Made by a program: the position numbers and the translations under genes
Notes under the pieces: model-generated
Database searches by the model: none
Told to the model about the DNA's origin: nothing
Seen by the model: the letters and a program-made list of their open reading frames with translations, nothing else
Source of the DNA: an uncultured Allobosea sp.
GTDB lineage: Bacteria > Pseudomonadota > Alphaproteobacteria > Rhizobiales > Beijerinckiaceae
Direction: 5' to 3'
DNA: 52,502 nt
Assembly: GCF_945956895.1 (NCBI RefSeq)
Contig: NZ_CAMFJF010000027.1
Coordinates: forward strand, 1 to 52,502
Shown: one piece after another, positions 8,965 through 16,554 of the stretch
Position numbering within the stretch: the first letter of the stretch is position 1
How the letters are laid out: each line of letters begins with the position of its first letter

Positions 8965-9746
8965 CTGAGCGACCGGTAGCTGTGCCAGGTCGCGTGGCCG
9001 AGCAGCGGGAAGACCACGATCAGCCCGATAAGCCCGGTCGCGACAGCGACGAGGAACAGGGCGAGCACGATCGCACCCCAGGCGAGCATCACCGGCAGGT
9101 TGTTCCAGACCATCGAGATGCTGGTGCCCATCGCGGTGAACGCATCGACACGCTCGTCGAGCAGCATCGGGATCGCGAAGGCGCTGATGGCGAAGGAGAA
9201 GGCCGCGAACAATCCGCCGACCACGGTGCCGACCAGCAGCATCGCCCAGCCGATCGGCGTCCCGAACAGCATCGCGGCGACGTCATGGAGGCCCGGGAAC
9301 GGCCGCAGACCGAAGAACAGCGCGTAGATGATGACGGCCGCGCGCATCCAGACCAGCATCAGCAGCGACAGGATCGCGCCGGTATACCAGACCTGCCCGC
9401 CGGAAGCCGCCTTGACGAAGATCATCCGGGAGAGGCTGATCGGCTCACCTTGCTCGATCGCGCGGCTTTTCTGGTAGAGCCCGATCGCCAGGAGCGGCCC
9501 CATCACCATGAACCCGGCCAGCGCCGGGAACAGGATGTAGTCGAGCCCGAGCCGGAACAGCCCCCAGACGATGATGGCGGAAACCGCGAAGACCGCGAGC
9601 CCGTAGAGCAGGCTTGGCGCCGGCTGGCGCCAGAGGTCGCGCCAGCCCGCCCCGAGCCAGGACAAGGCCGCGCCCGCCGGCAGGTTGCGCCGCCGCTGGG
9701 CGGAGAGAGGCAGCGGCATCTCCTGGCCGTTCCCGATCGCACCCAT
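8961..9746 (-). CDS. DUF2189 family integral membrane protein
   Basis: 261-aa polytopic membrane protein with about six hydrophobic segments. The sequence opens MGAIGNGQEMPLPLSAQRRR and contains FPALAGFMVMGPLLAIGLY, and the C-terminus ends VVFPLLGHATWHSYRSLR. This pattern is typical of DUF2189, a family of unknown function often near respiratory oxidase genes. The start at 9746 is chosen for a very strong ribosome binding site (AAGGAGGAGG); the longer frame upstream has no support. It sits inside the cco operon, overlapping ccoI by four bases. A role in cbb3 assembly or membrane copper/haem handling is an inference from position only. Confidence 0.75.
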   Translation of the reverse strand: MGAIGNGQEMPLPLSAQRRRNLPAGAALSWLGAGWRDLWRQPAPSLLYGLAVFAVSAIIVWGLFRLGLDYILFPALAGFMVMGPLLAIGLYQKSRAIEQGEPISLSRMIFVKAASGGQVWYTGAILSLLMLVWMRAAVIIYALFFGLRPFPGLHDVAAMLFGTPIGWAMLLVGTVVGGLFAAFSFAISAFAIPMLLDERVDAFTAMGTSISMVWNNLPVMLAWGAIVLALFLVAVATGLIGLIVVFPLLGHATWHSYRSLR

Positions 9747-9760
9747 GTGCTCCTCCTCCT

Positions 9761-9967
9761 TCAGCAGGACGGACGGGCGGCGCGGAATCCGCCCGCCTCG
9801 CCCGCCGATTTCGCATGCGGCACACAGGCCGGCTGCGAGCCGACCGCGACATAGACCAGATGGGCGTTGGCGAGGATGAGCCCGCCCGCCAACACGCCGG
9901 CGAACGTCAGCCAGAAGGCCTTCCGCCCGCTGCGCCGCCGTGCTTCGCCGTCGGCCGGAACGCTCAT
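9761..9967 (-). CDS. Small single-pass membrane protein at the ccoH position
   Basis: 68-aa protein starting MSVPADGEARRRSGRKAFW, with one membrane helix (about 20-45, WLTFAGVLAGGLILANAHLV) and a short C-terminal tail with two cysteines (SQPACVPHAK and the final SC). The ATG overlaps the ccoP stop by three bases, so it is translationally coupled. CcoH/FixH is usually encoded here and begins with a similar basic patch and a helix ending in N-A-x-x-V-Y. This protein is less than half of FixH length and lacks its periplasmic domain. It may be a divergent minimal CcoH or an unrelated subunit. Confidence 0.6.
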   Translation of the reverse strand: MSVPADGEARRRSGRKAFWLTFAGVLAGGLILANAHLVYVAVGSQPACVPHAKSAGEAGGFRAARPSC

Positions 9968-10842
9968 CGCTTCGCCTCGCCGAGCGTGCCGACATAGAGC
10001 GCCAGCAGCTTGATGTCGGTCGGCGAGAGGCGCCCTTCCCAGCTCGGCATATGGCCCTGCCGTCCACCATGGATGCTGTTGACGACCGATTGCAGGTCCC
10101 CGCCATAGATCCAGTTGGCATCGGTCAGGTCCGGGGCACCGAGATCCTGCTGGCCCTTGGCGTTTTCGCCATGGCAAGCGACGCAATTCGCCGCGTAGAC
10201 TTCCTTGCCGGCCGGCACGCGCGCCTGCTCCGCCTCGCCCAGCTTCTGACCCGAGAGCGAGCGAACGTAAGCAGCGACGGCGAGCACCTGCTCACGCTGG
10301 AGAATGCCGTCGCGGCCGAAGGCCATCATCTGCGCGGTGCGCGTATCCTTGGCCGTGCCGTTGATGCCGACGCGGATCGTCTGCGCGATGGCCTCCGGGC
10401 TGCCACCCCAGAGCCAGGAGCCGGCGGCGAGATTGGGGAAGCCCGGCCCGCCCTTCCCTTGCACGCCATGGCAGACGGCGCAGTTATCCTCGAAGAGCGT
10501 GCGGCCGGTATCGCGGACATGGCGCATCACAGCCGGATCGGCGGCGATCTCGGCAAAGGAGGCCTTGTCGAGCTTTGCGGTCCAGCTCGCCCGCTCGGCC
10601 GCGGCATCGCGCACCTGCTCGGCCACGACCTTGCGCTGGTCGATGCCCAGCAGCCCCTTGGTATAGGTCACGCCCAGCGGCCAGGCCGGCATCAGAAGCC
10701 AATAGCCGATCGCGAACAGGGTCGCAGCGCCCAGGAAGAACAGCACCACGCGCGGAATCGGCGTATCGAGCTCCTCGATGCCGTTCCATTCATGGCCGGT
10801 CGTCATCGTCCCCGTGACCGGATCGCGCGTTGCATCTGCCAT
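9964..10842 (-). CDS. ccoP: cbb3-type cytochrome c oxidase subunit III (dihaem cytochrome c)
   Basis: 292-aa membrane-anchored dihaem cytochrome c that passes electrons to CcoN. The N-terminus is cytoplasmic with the usual GI-E-LDTPIPR motif (EWNGIEELDTPIPR), followed by one membrane segment (about 32-52). Two CXXCH sites follow: CAVCH in the first half and CVACH in the second, each with a downstream Met ligand candidate. The C-terminal domain ends KLLALYVGTLGE. It overlaps the small downstream gene and is separated from ccoQ by three bases. Length and order are standard. Confidence 0.93.
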   Translation of the reverse strand: MADATRDPVTGTMTTGHEWNGIEELDTPIPRVVLFFLGAATLFAIGYWLLMPAWPLGVTYTKGLLGIDQRKVVAEQVRDAAAERASWTAKLDKASFAEIAADPAVMRHVRDTGRTLFEDNCAVCHGVQGKGGPGFPNLAAGSWLWGGSPEAIAQTIRVGINGTAKDTRTAQMMAFGRDGILQREQVLAVAAYVRSLSGQKLGEAEQARVPAGKEVYAANCVACHGENAKGQQDLGAPDLTDANWIYGGDLQSVVNSIHGGRQGHMPSWEGRLSPTDIKLLALYVGTLGEAKR

Positions 10843-10845
10843 CGC

Positions 10846-11016
10846 TCAGTCCCCCGGCCTGTCGTCCTTGTCGAAGATACTTGTCTTGGCCCGGTCGAAG
10901 CGTTTCCGATTCGAAGGCCACAGGGCGTAGATCAGCACGCCGATCGCCATGGCCACGAGGTAGAACAGCCCCCAGCTCTTGGCGAAACCGACCAGCGAAT
11001 GATGATCGACGTCCAT
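10846..11016 (-). CDS. ccoQ: cbb3-type cytochrome oxidase subunit CcoQ
   Basis: A 56-aa protein with a single membrane helix (about 17-33, FYLVAMAIGVLIYALWPSN) followed by the hallmark cytoplasmic N-R-K-R-F-D-x-A motif and an acidic tail ending DKDDRPGD. This matches CcoQ/FixQ, which stabilises the oxidase complex. It lies between ccoO and ccoP with only a few bases on either side, as in canonical ccoNOQP operons. It is too short for most open-frame filters but unmistakable by context and motif. Confidence 0.92.
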   Translation of the reverse strand: MDVDHHSLVGFAKSWGLFYLVAMAIGVLIYALWPSNRKRFDRAKTSIFDKDDRPGD

Positions 11017-11020
11017 CGTC

Positions 11021-11755
11021 TCACTTCTCCGCCGCAGCCGCCTGTTTCTGCGCGGCGTCCGTCAGGCGGCCAAGCACCTGGAGATAGGCGACAACGGCAT
11101 CCATCTCGGTCAACCGGCCCGGCTCGCCATCGAAGGCGCGCACGTTCGTCGCCTCGCCATAGCGTTCTGTGACGCCGCCGGCATAGGGGCTGTCAGGGCT
11201 CGCCTGGCCATAGGCGTCGGCGCTGGCATTGGCGACCTGGGCGTCGGTATAGGGCACGCCGACCGTCCTCTGCGCGGCGAGATGACGGCCGAGATCCTCG
11301 GTCTTCAATTCATTGCGCAGCAGCCAGCCATATTTCGGCATCACCGATTGCGGGACGACATCGCGCGGATTGTAGAGATGCGCGACATGCCAGGCATCGG
11401 AATACTTGCCTCCGAGCCGCGCGAGATCCGGCCCCGTGCGTTTCGAACCCCAGAGCATCGGATGATCGTATTTCGACTCGACCGCCAGGGAATACGGCCC
11501 GTAGCGCTCAACCTCGTCGCGCAGCGTCCGGATCATCTGGCTGTGACAGGCGTAGCAGCCCTCGCGGATATAGATGTTGCGCCCGGCCAGCTCGAGCGGC
11601 GTGTAGACGCGCATGTCCGGCGCCTTCTCGACCGTCTCGCCAATGGTGAACAGCGGCGCGATCTCGACGAAGCCGCCGATCGCGGAAACGCCGATGATGG
11701 CGAGCACGAAGCCGATCGCGTTGCGTTCGAGCTTGCGGTGAAAGAACTCGCGCAT
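11021..11755 (-). CDS. ccoO: cbb3-type cytochrome c oxidase subunit II (monohaem cytochrome c)
   Basis: 244-aa membrane-anchored monohaem cytochrome c. One N-terminal helix (about 15-35) is followed by the haem site EGCYACHSQMIRTLRDEVERYG, with the sixth-ligand region around VPQSVMPKY. The stretch GPYSLAVESKYDHPMLWGSK then RTGPDLAR is strongly conserved in CcoO/FixO. It takes electrons from CcoP to the catalytic subunit. It is four bases from ccoN and four from ccoQ, so part of one transcript. Confidence 0.95.
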   Translation of the reverse strand: MREFFHRKLERNAIGFVLAIIGVSAIGGFVEIAPLFTIGETVEKAPDMRVYTPLELAGRNIYIREGCYACHSQMIRTLRDEVERYGPYSLAVESKYDHPMLWGSKRTGPDLARLGGKYSDAWHVAHLYNPRDVVPQSVMPKYGWLLRNELKTEDLGRHLAAQRTVGVPYTDAQVANASADAYGQASPDSPYAGGVTERYGEATNVRAFDGEPGRLTEMDAVVAYLQVLGRLTDAAQKQAAAAEK

Positions 11756-11759
11756 CGGC

Positions 11760-13421
11760 TTACTCCCCCGCCTGGAGGGTTGCGCCTGCGCCCCGCAGCA
11801 CCGGCAGATCGATATCGCCGGCGCCCGCGGCGGCCTGCGAGCGCGACATCCGGATCGTCATCCAGACATTGTAGGAGGCGACGATCGCGCCGAGCAGGAA
11901 CAAGAGCCCGCCTACGGTGCGCGCGATGTAATAGGGATGCATCGCCACGACGCTGTCGATGAAGGAATAGGCCAGCGTGCCGCTGTCATTGTAGGTGCGC
12001 CACATCAGGCCCTGGATGATGCCCGAATTCCACATCGCGAAGACGTAGATGATGGTTCCCGACAGGGCGAGCCAGAAATGCACCTCGATCAGCTTGGGCG
12101 AGTACATCCGCTCGACCTTCCACATCCACGGCACCAGCGCATAGAGCGAGCCGAAGGTGATCATCGCTACCCAGCCGAGCGCACCGGCATGAACGTGACC
12201 GATGGTCCAATCGGTGTAGTGCGAGAGCGAATTCACCGCCCGGATCGCCATGAACGAGCCTTCGAAGGTCGAGAGCCCGTAGAACACGGCGGCGACCATC
12301 ATGAAGCGCAGCGTCGCGTCGTCGCGCACCTTGCCCCAGGCGCCGTTCAGCGTCGCCAGTGCGTTGCCGGCCGAGGCCCAGGACGGCACCAGCAGCACGA
12401 CCGAGAAGGTCATGCCCAGCGTCTGCACCCATTGCGGCAGCGCCGTGTAGTGCAGATGGTGCGAGCCCGCCCACATATACATGAAGGTGATGCCCCAGAA
12501 GCTGATGATCGACAGCCTGTAGGAGAAGATCGGCCGCCCCGCCCGCTTCGGCAGGTAGTAGTACATCATCCCGAGGAAGCCGGAGGTCAGGAAGAAGGCG
12601 ACCGCGTTGTGGCCGTACCACCACTGCGTCATCGCATCCTGCACGCCGGAGAACAGCGAATAGCTCTTGGCCTCGCCGAAGGAGACCGGCACCGCCAGGT
12701 TGTTGACGATGTGCAGCACCGCCACGACCAGGATGAAGGCCATGTAGTACCAGTTGGCGACGTAGATATGCGGCTCCTTCCGCCGCTGCAGCGTGCGGAT
12801 ATAGAGCAGGAAATAGGTCACCCAGACGATGACGAGCCAGAGATCGGCATACCACTCAGGCTCGGCATATTCCTTCGACTGGGTGATGCCCATGAAGTAG
12901 CCGCTGGCGGCCAGCACGCAGAACAGATTGTAGCCGATCAGCACGAACCAGGGGCTGAACTGGTCGGGCAGGCGCGCCCGCGTCGTCCGTTGCAGGACGT
13001 GGAACGAGGTCGCGATCAGCGCGTTGCCGCCGAAGCCGAAGATCACGCCGGAGGTATGGACCGGCCGGATGCGGCCGAAGCTCGCCCAAGCGGCATCGAA
13101 GGTGAGGTCCGGCCAGGCCAGCAGCGCCGCGACCCAGACGCCGAAGAACATGCCGACCACGGCCCAGCCAAGCGAGAGCACGATGCCGACCCGGGTCGGG
13201 TCGTCGTAATAGCGCGTCAGGCGCTCCTCGGAGGGCTCCGGCGCGAAATACTGCGACATCACGAGGCCGATGAGGCCGAGCCCGAACAGCAGGACGATGA
13301 CGCCGTGGACCCCGAACAGATCGTCGCGGCCAGCGATCGCCATGGCGAGTCCGCACAGCGCCAGGGCCGCCGAGATGGCAATGGCGCGCTGCCGCTCCGC
13401 TACAGTGAGTGCCGCAATCAT
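11760..13421 (-). CDS. ccoN: cbb3-type cytochrome c oxidase catalytic subunit I
   Basis: 553-aa haem-copper oxidase subunit with about 12 membrane helices, reducing O2 to water at high affinity under microoxic conditions. Conserved histidines for the low-spin haem and the binuclear centre are visible in the helices with GHNAVAFF, AGSHHLHYTALP and IGHVHAGALGW. The Tyr in the QWWYGHNAVAFF helix matches the cbb3-type active site. The start at 13421 is chosen because GGGGAGGGGGAGCG lies just upstream; the frame could extend to 13484 without support. It is the first gene of the leftward operon ccoNOQP-68aa-DUF2189-ccoI-ccoS. Regulation by an FNR/FixK-type protein is expected, but no clear box was found close to its start. 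Confidence 0.95.
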   Translation of the reverse strand: MIAALTVAERQRAIAISAALALCGLAMAIAGRDDLFGVHGVIVLLFGLGLIGLVMSQYFAPEPSEERLTRYYDDPTRVGIVLSLGWAVVGMFFGVWVAALLAWPDLTFDAAWASFGRIRPVHTSGVIFGFGGNALIATSFHVLQRTTRARLPDQFSPWFVLIGYNLFCVLAASGYFMGITQSKEYAEPEWYADLWLVIVWVTYFLLYIRTLQRRKEPHIYVANWYYMAFILVVAVLHIVNNLAVPVSFGEAKSYSLFSGVQDAMTQWWYGHNAVAFFLTSGFLGMMYYYLPKRAGRPIFSYRLSIISFWGITFMYMWAGSHHLHYTALPQWVQTLGMTFSVVLLVPSWASAGNALATLNGAWGKVRDDATLRFMMVAAVFYGLSTFEGSFMAIRAVNSLSHYTDWTIGHVHAGALGWVAMITFGSLYALVPWMWKVERMYSPKLIEVHFWLALSGTIIYVFAMWNSGIIQGLMWRTYNDSGTLAYSFIDSVVAMHPYYIARTVGGLLFLLGAIVASYNVWMTIRMSRSQAAAGAGDIDLPVLRGAGATLQAGE

Positions 13422-13463
13422 CGCTCCCCCTCCCCGTAGCCGGCGCGGGCCGACAGACTCAGG

Positions 13464-13489
13464 CTTTCGCGATCGGTATCGCACGAAAG
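13464..13489 (-). promoter_or_regulatory. Hairpin in the ccoN leader
   Basis: CTTTCGCGAT pairs with ATCG(CA)CGAAAG around a four-base loop, giving a 10-bp stem with a two-base bulge, about 45-70 bases upstream of the ccoN start. It could affect mRNA stability or translation of the operon. Function is not known and the structure could be fortuitous. Confidence 0.3.
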
Positions 13490-13615
13490 AGCCATATCAG
13501 ATACCCAATTTGCCGACGAGCAGGTCGGACAAAATGCCGTAGCCGATCAAGAGCCGGCCAATCCCTCTATCGCCTGTTTCGCTCTGCCCGCTTGGTGGCC
13601 TTCTGAATCGCTGAC

Positions 13616-13644
13616 GCAACGCCGCTGCTTGGCAGCGGCGTTGC
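13616..13644. terminator. Perfect 13-bp inverted repeat between ccoN and norC
   Basis: GCAACGCCGCTGC and GCAGCGGCGTTGC flank a TTG loop. A 13-bp perfect stem with a three-base loop is very stable. There is no T-run on either side, so it is not a classical intrinsic terminator. It may insulate the divergent promoters or be the relic end of a deleted gene. Confidence 0.4.
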
Positions 13645-13693
13645 TCGATGCCGCAGAACCCGGATCGATCAGCCCGGACACGTCGCCGGCTTG

Positions 13694-13709
13694 TTTGCCG
13701 AAGCGCAAA
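13694..13709 (+). promoter_or_regulatory. NnrR/DNR-type binding site upstream of norC
   Basis: TTTGCCGAAGCGCAAA contains TTG-N8-CAA with palindromic arms TTTGC/GCAAA, the half-site arrangement of Crp/Fnr-family NO regulators. It lies about 110 bases before the norC start. It is the exact reverse complement of the box before the DUF2249 operon at 18794-18809. Confidence 0.65.
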
Positions 13710-13818
13710 GAGGCGCCCCGCCTCGCCCGATAAGACCCGTCTTCCCAGCCCCCAGCGGCGGGTCAAGAGCCGGCGGTGCCGGCGCCGCCTCCCGAAGGCG
13801 CAACGGAAGGGTGAACGC

Positions 13819-14271
13819 ATGGCCGAACGTCTGACAAAGGCGGGAGCCCGAAATGTCTTCTACGGCGGATCGATCTTTTTCTTCGCCATCTTCGTCGGGC
13901 TCACGGCCCATAGCCACTGGTTCATGCGGACGACGTCGACCGACGAAGCGACGCTCTCCCCCGCCGTCGCCCGCGGCAAGCATGTCTGGGAGCGCAACTC
14001 CTGCATCAACTGCCATACGCTGCTCGGCGAGGGCGCCTATTTCGCGCCCGAACTCGGCAATGTCTGGAAGCGCTACGGCGGCGACAAGGACTCGGCCGGC
14101 GCGCGCGAGAGCCTGAAGGCCTGGATGGCGGCCCAGCCAAGCGGGATCGAAGGCCGGCGCCAGATGCCGCAGTTCAACCTGACCGAGCAGGAACTCAACG
14201 ATCTCGCCGATTTCCTGGAATGGACGAGCCGGATCAAGACCCAGAATTGGCCGCCCAACGATGCCGGCTGA
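13819..14271 (+). CDS. norC: Nitric oxide reductase subunit C (membrane cytochrome c)
   Basis: 150-aa membrane-anchored monohaem cytochrome c that feeds electrons to NorB for reduction of NO to N2O at the periplasmic face. There is one N-terminal helix (about 12-32, YGGSIFFFAIFVGLTAHSHW) and a haem site CINCH (62-66) followed by TLLGEGAYFAPEL, diagnostic of NorC. The likely axial Met is in the RRQMPQFNLT region. The start at 13819 has GGAAGG upstream and gives the usual length; the open frame extends further upstream without similarity. norB follows after 22 bases. Likely controlled by the NnrR-type box about 110 bases upstream. Confidence 0.95.
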   Translation: MAERLTKAGARNVFYGGSIFFFAIFVGLTAHSHWFMRTTSTDEATLSPAVARGKHVWERNSCINCHTLLGEGAYFAPELGNVWKRYGGDKDSAGARESLKAWMAAQPSGIEGRRQMPQFNLTEQELNDLADFLEWTSRIKTQNWPPNDAG

Positions 14272-14293
14272 GACATCGCGACAGGAGAGAGCC

Positions 14294-15658
14294 ATGCCAG
14301 GCTACAACACCACGAGATACCAGACCCAGAGCGTCGCGATGCTCTATTTCTATGGCGCGCTCGCGCTGTTCATCGCGCAGGTCGCCTTCGGGGCCGTGGC
14401 GGGACTGATCTATGTCCTGCCCAATACGCTGTCGGTCATCCTGCCCTTCAACATCGTGCGCATGATCCACACCAACGCCCTGGTGGTCTGGCTGCTGCTC
14501 GGCTTCATGGGCTCGACCTACTACCTCTTGCCCGAGGAGGCGCAGACCGAACTCTATAGCCCGAAACTGGCCATAGCGCAGTTCTGGATCTTCTTCATCG
14601 CCGCCGCCGTCACGGTGGTCGGCTACTTCTTCCGCATCCATGAGGGGCGGGAGTTCCTGGAGCAGCCCTTCGCAATCAAGGTCGGCATCGTCGTCGTCGT
14701 GTTGATGTTCCTGTTCAACATCACCATGACCTCGCTGAAGGGCCGCAAGACCACGGTCACCAACATCCTGCTCTTCGGCCTCTGGGGTCTGGCGCTGTTC
14801 TTCCTCTTCGCCTTCTACAACCCGGCCAATCTCGCGCTCGACAAGATGTACTGGTGGTACGTCATCCATCTCTGGGTCGAGGGCGTCTGGGAGCTGATCA
14901 TGGCTTCCGTGCTGGCCTTCCTGATGATCAAGCTCAACGGCGTCGACCGCGAGGTCGTCGAGAAATGGCTCTATGTCATCGTCGGGCTCGCCCTGTTCTC
15001 GGGCATCCTCGGCACCGGCCACCACTATTACTGGATCGGCGCGCCCGGATACTGGCAGTGGATCGGCTCGCTGTTCTCGACGCTGGAGGTCGCGCCCTTC
15101 TTCACCATGGTGATCTTCACCGTGCAGATGACCTGGAAGGCCGGCCGCAACCACCCCAACAAGGCCGCGCTGCTCTGGTCGATCGGCTGCTCGGTGATGG
15201 CCTTCTTCGGCGCCGGCGTCTGGGGCTTCCTGCACACGCTCTCCTCGGTGAACTACTACACCCACGGCACGCAGGTTACCGCGGCGCACGGCCACCTCGC
15301 CTTCTTCGGCGCCTATGTGATGCTGAACCTCGCGATGATGGCCTATGCCATCCCCGAACTGAAGGGCCGCGCGCCCTACAACCAGTGGCTCTCGATCGCC
15401 AGCTTCTGGATGATGTGCACGGCCATGTCGGTGATGACCTTCGCGTTGACCTTCGCCGGCGTCGTCCAGGTCCATCTCCAGCGCGTCCTCGGCCAGACCT
15501 TCATGGACGTGCAGGACCAGATCGCCCTGTTCTACTGGGTCCGGCTCGGTTCCGGCGTGGTCGTGGTGATCTCCGCGCTGATGTTCGTCTGGGCCGTGCT
15601 GGTGCCCGGCCGCGAACACAGCGCCGATCCGATCGCGCTGGCCCAGCCGGCGGAATGA
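14294..15658 (+). CDS. norB: Nitric oxide reductase subunit B (catalytic)
   Basis: 454-aa integral membrane protein with about 12 helices, the catalytic subunit of cytochrome c-dependent NO reductase (cNOR). Visible conserved features are HTNALVVWLLLGFMGSTYYL, the HLWVEGVWELI segment with the glutamates near the haem b3-FeB centre, GTGHHYYWIGAPGYWQWIGS with the FeB histidines, and TAAHGHLAFFGAYVMLN with the haem ligands. No quinol-oxidase N-terminal extension is present, consistent with a NorC partner. The start at 14294 is preceded by AGGAGAG; the frame extends 33 bases upstream without support. A strong hairpin follows the stop. Confidence 0.96.
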   Translation: MPGYNTTRYQTQSVAMLYFYGALALFIAQVAFGAVAGLIYVLPNTLSVILPFNIVRMIHTNALVVWLLLGFMGSTYYLLPEEAQTELYSPKLAIAQFWIFFIAAAVTVVGYFFRIHEGREFLEQPFAIKVGIVVVVLMFLFNITMTSLKGRKTTVTNILLFGLWGLALFFLFAFYNPANLALDKMYWWYVIHLWVEGVWELIMASVLAFLMIKLNGVDREVVEKWLYVIVGLALFSGILGTGHHYYWIGAPGYWQWIGSLFSTLEVAPFFTMVIFTVQMTWKAGRNHPNKAALLWSIGCSVMAFFGAGVWGFLHTLSSVNYYTHGTQVTAAHGHLAFFGAYVMLNLAMMAYAIPELKGRAPYNQWLSIASFWMMCTAMSVMTFALTFAGVVQVHLQRVLGQTFMDVQDQIALFYWVRLGSGVVVVISALMFVWAVLVPGREHSADPIALAQPAE

Positions 15659-15665
15659 CACCCCA

Positions 15666-15691
15666 GCCCGCCGGCCATCGGGCCGGCGGGC
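15666..15691 (+). terminator. Hairpin (terminator or attenuator) between norB and norQ
   Basis: GCCCGCCGGCC and GGCCGGCGGGC form an 11-bp stem with an ATCG loop, followed by TTCCGTTTCCTT. It lies 7 bases after the norB stop and 29 bases before norQ. It would stop or thin transcription so that the structural subunits NorC and NorB exceed the accessory NorQ and NorD. Confidence 0.65.
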
Positions 15692-15720
15692 TTCCGTTTC
15701 CTTGCCCAAGGATTTCCACG

Positions 15721-16545
15721 ATGAACATGATCTCGCGCCCGCCGATCCCGGCTCCTGCCAAGGATGCGCTCGACATCCCCGCCTATACCGCCTCCGGCAA
15801 CGAGCGCTTCCTGTTCGAGAAGGCCTGGGAGCGACGCCTGCCGCTGCTGCTCAAGGGCCCGACCGGCTCGGGCAAGACCCGCTTCGTCGCCCATATGGCC
15901 GCAAAGCTCGGGCTCCCGCTCTTCACGATCGCCTGCCATGACGATCTCTCGGCTGCCGATCTCACCGGCCGTCACCTGCTCAAGGGCGGCGAGACCGTCT
16001 GGGTCGACGGGCCGCTGACGCGGGCGGTGCGCGAGGGCGGCCTCTGCTATCTCGACGAGATCGTCGAGGCCCGCAAGGACGTGGCGGTGGTGCTGCATCC
16101 GCTGACCGACGACCGCCGCATCCTGCCGCTGGAGCGCACCGGTGAACTGCTCTCAGCCCCGCCCTCCTTCATGATCGCGGTCTCCTACAACCCCGGCTAT
16201 CAGAATCTGCTGAAGAACCTGAAGCCCTCGACGCGCCAGCGCTTCGTCTCGATCAGCTTCGACTTCCTGCCGCGCGAGCAGGAGATCGCCGTCGTCGCGC
16301 GGGAAAGCGGGCTCGACGAGGCCGCGGTCACGCCGCTGGTCGATCTCGCCCGGCGCCTGCGGACGCTGAAGGGGCAGGACATCGAGGAAGGCGTCTCGAC
16401 CCGCCTCGTCGTCTATGCCGCGAGCCTGATCGCCGCCGGCCTGCCCCGACAGGAGGCGGTGATGGCCGCGGTCATCGAGCCCCTGACCGATGAGCCGGAG
16501 GTTCGGACCGGGCTGGTCGAGATCGCCCGCGCGGTTCTCGTCTAG
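15721..16545 (+). CDS. norQ: Nitric oxide reductase activation ATPase NorQ (MoxR-type AAA+)
   Basis: 274-aa cytoplasmic MoxR-family AAA+ ATPase needed to activate NO reductase by inserting the non-haem iron FeB. Walker A is GPTGSGKT (46-53), Walker B LCYLDE (108-113), and a sensor Asn lies in FMIAVSYNPGYQN. The motif DLTGRHLLKGGETVWVDGPL is characteristic of NorQ/CbbQ. Works with the VWA protein NorD encoded 10 bases downstream. The start at 15721 is the first ATG after the hairpin; the upstream open frame overlaps norB and is a shadow. Confidence 0.94.
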   Translation: MNMISRPPIPAPAKDALDIPAYTASGNERFLFEKAWERRLPLLLKGPTGSGKTRFVAHMAAKLGLPLFTIACHDDLSAADLTGRHLLKGGETVWVDGPLTRAVREGGLCYLDEIVEARKDVAVVLHPLTDDRRILPLERTGELLSAPPSFMIAVSYNPGYQNLLKNLKPSTRQRFVSISFDFLPREQEIAVVARESGLDEAAVTPLVDLARRLRTLKGQDIEEGVSTRLVVYAASLIAAGLPRQEAVMAAVIEPLTDEPEVRTGLVEIARAVLV

Positions 16546-16554
16546 GAGGCTGCG

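Larger units (their letters stand above)
13422..13818. other. Divergent intergenic region between ccoN and norC
   Basis: About 400 bases with no credible gene. It holds a 10-bp hairpin in the ccoN leader (13464-13489), a perfect 13-bp inverted repeat (13616-13644) and an NnrR-type box (13694-13709), all listed separately. A short leftward frame at 13497-13820 shows no family resemblance. The promoters of both the cbb3 oxidase and the NO reductase operons must lie here. Confidence 0.6.

Noticed and set aside
7207..8979. Plus-strand frame of 590 codons opposite ccoI
   Set aside because: Antisense shadow; charged low-complexity peptide and no start signal. ccoI motifs on the minus strand are complete.
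11937..13439. Plus-strand 500-codon frame opposite ccoN
   Set aside because: Antisense shadow of ccoN with His/Arg/Asp-rich composition and no recognisable domain.
14234..15709. Minus-strand 491-codon frame opposite norB
   Set aside because: Shadow of norB; composition and lack of motifs show it is not coding.
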